From positions 1 through 18,561 of the forward strand of contig JAGSPR010000082.1 of assembly GCA_018262455.1 (NCBI GenBank): a stretch of 18,561 nt of DNA. Direction: 5' to 3'. Shown one piece after another: positions 17,026-18,561 of this stretch. Numbering within the stretch: position 1 is the first letter of the stretch; each line of letters begins with the position of its first letter. The position numbers were made by a program, and so were the translations under genes. Below the pieces are notes generated by a model. The model was not told where the DNA came from. It ran no database searches and was given only the letters and a program-made list of their open reading frames with translations. Source of the stretch: Deltaproteobacteria bacterium (lineage in GTDB: Bacteria; Myxococcota; Polyangia; Haliangiales; Haliangiaceae).

Positions 17026-17862
17026 TCAGCTGCTCGCGGCCTCGACGGCCTTGACCTGGAAGACGCTGCGGTCTTCGAGCCTCATCGCGGTGAGCGACTT
17101 GCCCCACACGCAGCCGGTATCGAGCGCGATGTGACGTGGGCCGATGTCGAGCCCGAGCGCCGCCCAGTGACCGAACACGGCGGTGTGGGTCGTCGCCCAC
17201 GCGGGCTGCGGCAACGCGAACCACGGGACGCAGCCCGCCGGCGCCTGCGCGGGCGGGCCGTCGAAGTCGGGCTCGAGGCGACCATCGGCGCGGCAGGTTC
17301 GTGCCCGCACGAGGTAGGCGAGGATCGCTCGCCAGCGATCGCCGCCGCCGAGGCGCTCATGCCACCGCGGCGGCGCGCCATGATTGGCGACCTGGCCGAG
17401 AAAGGCGCGCCAGCCCGGGCCGCGGAGCTCGTGCTCGATCTCGCGGGCGCGGGCCAGCGCGTCGTCGGCGGTCCACTGCGGGTGGAGGCCGGCGTGAACC
17501 AGCAGGTGGGCATCCTCCGCGTGGACGAGCGGGCGCGCGCGGAGCCAGTCGATCAGGCGATCGCAGTCGGGCGCGGCGAGCACGTCATCGAGCGTGTCGC
17601 GCTGCTTCTCGCCGGCCACTCCAGCCGCCCGCGCGAGCAGGTGGAGGTCGTGGTTGCCCAGCACGCAGGTGATGCTCGCGTCATGGTCGCGCGCCCACCG
17701 CAACACGTCGAGCGAGCGGGGGCCGCGGTTGACGAGGTCCCCAACGAGCCACAGCTGATCGCGGGACGGTGCGTAGTCGACGAGTGCGAGCAGGCGCTGG
17801 AGGCTCGCCATGCAGCCCTGCACGTCACCGATCGCGTAGCGCGTCACACTTCTTGGTACCAC
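17026..17862 (-). CDS. apaH: Symmetrical bis(5'-nucleosyl)-tetraphosphatase ApaH
   Basis: A 278-residue calcineurin-like phosphoesterase, the usual length for ApaH, which splits diadenosine tetraphosphate into two ADP. The metal-site motifs are all present: GDVQG (12-16), GDLVNRGP (41-48), GNHD (69-72), LLVHAGLHPQW further on, and a late VFGHWAALGL with LDTGCVWG. The GDxQG form and the LDTGCVWG end separate it from PrpE and generic Ser/Thr phosphatases. Both possible starts are GTG: 17862 (GAGG just upstream) and 17847, which would give a protein opening TRYAIGD, close to typical ApaH N-termini. The enzyme is cytoplasmic and lowers the alarmone Ap4A, also removing Np4 caps from RNA in E. coli. 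It is convergent with the soluble kinase. Confidence 0.93.
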   Translation of the reverse strand: MVPRSVTRYAIGDVQGCMASLQRLLALVDYAPSRDQLWLVGDLVNRGPRSLDVLRWARDHDASITCVLGNHDLHLLARAAGVAGEKQRDTLDDVLAAPDCDRLIDWLRARPLVHAEDAHLLVHAGLHPQWTADDALARAREIEHELRGPGWRAFLGQVANHGAPPRWHERLGGGDRWRAILAYLVRARTCRADGRLEPDFDGPPAQAPAGCVPWFALPQPAWATTHTAVFGHWAALGLDIGPRHIALDTGCVWGKSLTAMRLEDRSVFQVKAVEAASS

Positions 17863-17874
17863 GTGCCTCGGACG

Positions 17875-17892
17875 CCAGGCACGCCTCCCTGG
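17875..17892. repeat. Inverted repeat upstream of apaH
   Basis: CCAGG (17875-17879) and CCTGG (17888-17892) can pair across an eight-base loop. It lies between the apaH start and the candidate small antisense gene. There is no T-run, so a role as terminator or operator is only a guess. Confidence 0.2.
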
Positions 17893-17903
17893 ACGCTCGG
17901 CGC

Positions 17904-18095
17904 TCAGGGAGCGAGCTGGATCTGGTGCAGTTCCCGGAACCCTGACATCGCGATCAGGGTGCTTGGTCCGTGGGAGTTGGTCAGGTTCACCGCGTTTCGC
18001 GATCTGGGTGTCGTGGTCGGCCTCGCGTGTCGCAAGCAGATCACGCGGTTGCGCGAGCCCGCAGCTTGCAGCACGCGATGCATGCGAACCATCAT
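17904..18095 (-). CDS. Possible small protein gene, 63 residues
   Basis: A 63-codon frame starting ATG-ATG. A near-perfect ribosome binding site, AAGGAGGA (18108 down to 18101), sits five bases before the first ATG, the best such site in the window. The protein is basic in its first half, with one Cys at residue 20, and ends SGFRELHQIQLAP; I recognise nothing. Against it, the third codon positions are less G/C-rich (about 79 percent by hand count) than in neighbouring genes, its first 14 bases overlap the opposite-strand beta-barrel gene, and AAGGAGGA is the complement of Leu codons in that gene's signal peptide. It lies upstream of apaH on the same strand. It may be real or chance. Confidence 0.35.
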   Translation of the reverse strand: MMVRMHRVLQAAGSRNRVICLRHARPTTTPRSRNAVNLTNSHGPSTLIAMSGFRELHQIQLAP

Positions 18096-18561
18096 CGTGC
18101 TCCTCCTTGTCGCCTTCGTGGGTCCTGCACGAGCCGACGGTCCATGGCGCGCGGGCGCAGCGGGCGTGTCCCGCGTCGATTCGTCAGGCGATGGGGGGCT
18201 GGGGTTCGCGCTGCACCTGCTCAAGGACCGCGGCTCGAGCTCCGCCCTCGGGCTCGGGCTCGAGCAAACCTGGTTGTCCCGGAGCGACTCGCCGGAGCTC
18301 GGCGTTCGCCAGCTCGACCTTCAGGCGCTCGCACGGTTCGGTCGTCCGTTCGCGTTCGAGCTCGGAGCCGGACTGGCGTTCTATCACGGCCGCGTCGACA
18401 TCCCCGAGATGGAGGGTTGCTTCGGATGTGGCAAGTACAGCGATACGACGCTGGCTCCCCTGGTTCGCGGCGGTGTGGTGTGGTCACAGCCGATCGGTCA
18501 TCAGCTCGTGTTGGAGGTGGGCGTCCGGCTCATCGTGACCCACGTGCTCCTGACCAAGACC
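18082..18561 (+). CDS. Predicted outer-membrane beta-barrel protein, 3' end cut by the window
   Basis: The frame is open to the last base, giving 160 codons of an incomplete gene. The ATG at 18082 starts a clean signal peptide with hydrophobic IIVLLLVAFVG and a PARA|DG cleavage site after residue 18. The mature part alternates polar and hydrophobic residues in short strands (LGFALHLLKD, LGLGLEQTWLS, LDLQALARFG, FAFELGAGLAFYHG, LVLEVGVRLIVT), as in porin-like or transport-barrel proteins. One loop has CFGCGKYSD, a CxxC pair. No ribosome binding site is evident. The frame is also open upstream of the ATG, but the signal peptide fixes the start. Substrate and exact family cannot be told. Confidence 0.72.
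   Translation, partial: MRTIIVLLLVAFVGPARADGPWRAGAAGVSRVDSSGDGGLGFALHLLKDRGSSSALGLGLEQTWLSRSDSPELGVRQLDLQALARFGRPFAFELGAGLAFYHGRVDIPEMEGCFGCGKYSDTTLAPLVRGGVVWSQPIGHQLVLEVGVRLIVTHVLLTKT

Overview
The window is G+C-rich DNA, densely packed with genes whose codons end mostly in G or C. It most likely comes from a myxobacterium-like member of the Myxococcota. The grounds are two Hanks-type Ser/Thr kinases, one with PEGA repeats and a TonB-like C-terminus, several lipoproteins, a myxobacterial-style ferritin-like protein and a SDR-type threonine dehydrogenase. The genus cannot be told from this sequence. Both ends cut genes: a metallo-beta-lactamase-fold hydrolase on the left and a predicted outer-membrane beta-barrel protein on the right. 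I found no rRNA, tRNA, CRISPR array, insertion sequence or phage gene. No stretch longer than about 220 bases lacks a gene.

Layout. Positions 1-4506 (+ strand) hold the 3' end of an MBL-fold hydrolase, a helical protein of unknown function overlapping it by four bases, a lipoprotein of unknown function, and a large exported repeat protein overlapping the lipoprotein gene by 44 bases. Positions 4507-6807 hold a TetR regulator (- strand) divergent from a ferritin-like diiron oxygenase-type enzyme, followed by a small cupredoxin-like lipoprotein. The TetR/diiron intergenic region carries an AACTG/CAGTT element in three copies. From 13343 down to 6817 everything is on the - strand: a Cys/Pro-rich exported protein, a second ferritin-like protein, threonine dehydrogenase (tdh), 2-amino-3-ketobutyrate CoA ligase (kbl), a BolA-family protein whose GTG overlaps the kbl stop, and the large membrane kinase. 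From 13443 rightward (+ strand) come a small unknown protein, a YheS-like ABC-F ATPase and a soluble Ser/Thr kinase. ApaH follows on the - strand, convergent with that kinase. The right edge has a possible small antisense gene and the cut beta-barrel gene.

How the genes fit together. tdh and kbl form a complete two-step route from threonine to glycine plus acetyl-CoA, with bolA apparently coupled to kbl translation. The membrane kinase has its catalytic domain in the cytoplasm and its PEGA and TonB-like domains in the periplasm, so it could link envelope state to phosphorylation. The ABC-F ATPase, soluble kinase and ApaH belong to general translation, signalling and nucleotide housekeeping. 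Several genes have a TAnnnT-like -10 box only 4 to 9 bases before the start codon, which suggests leaderless or nearly leaderless mRNAs. Functions given as unknown are unknown to me. No similarity search was possible.
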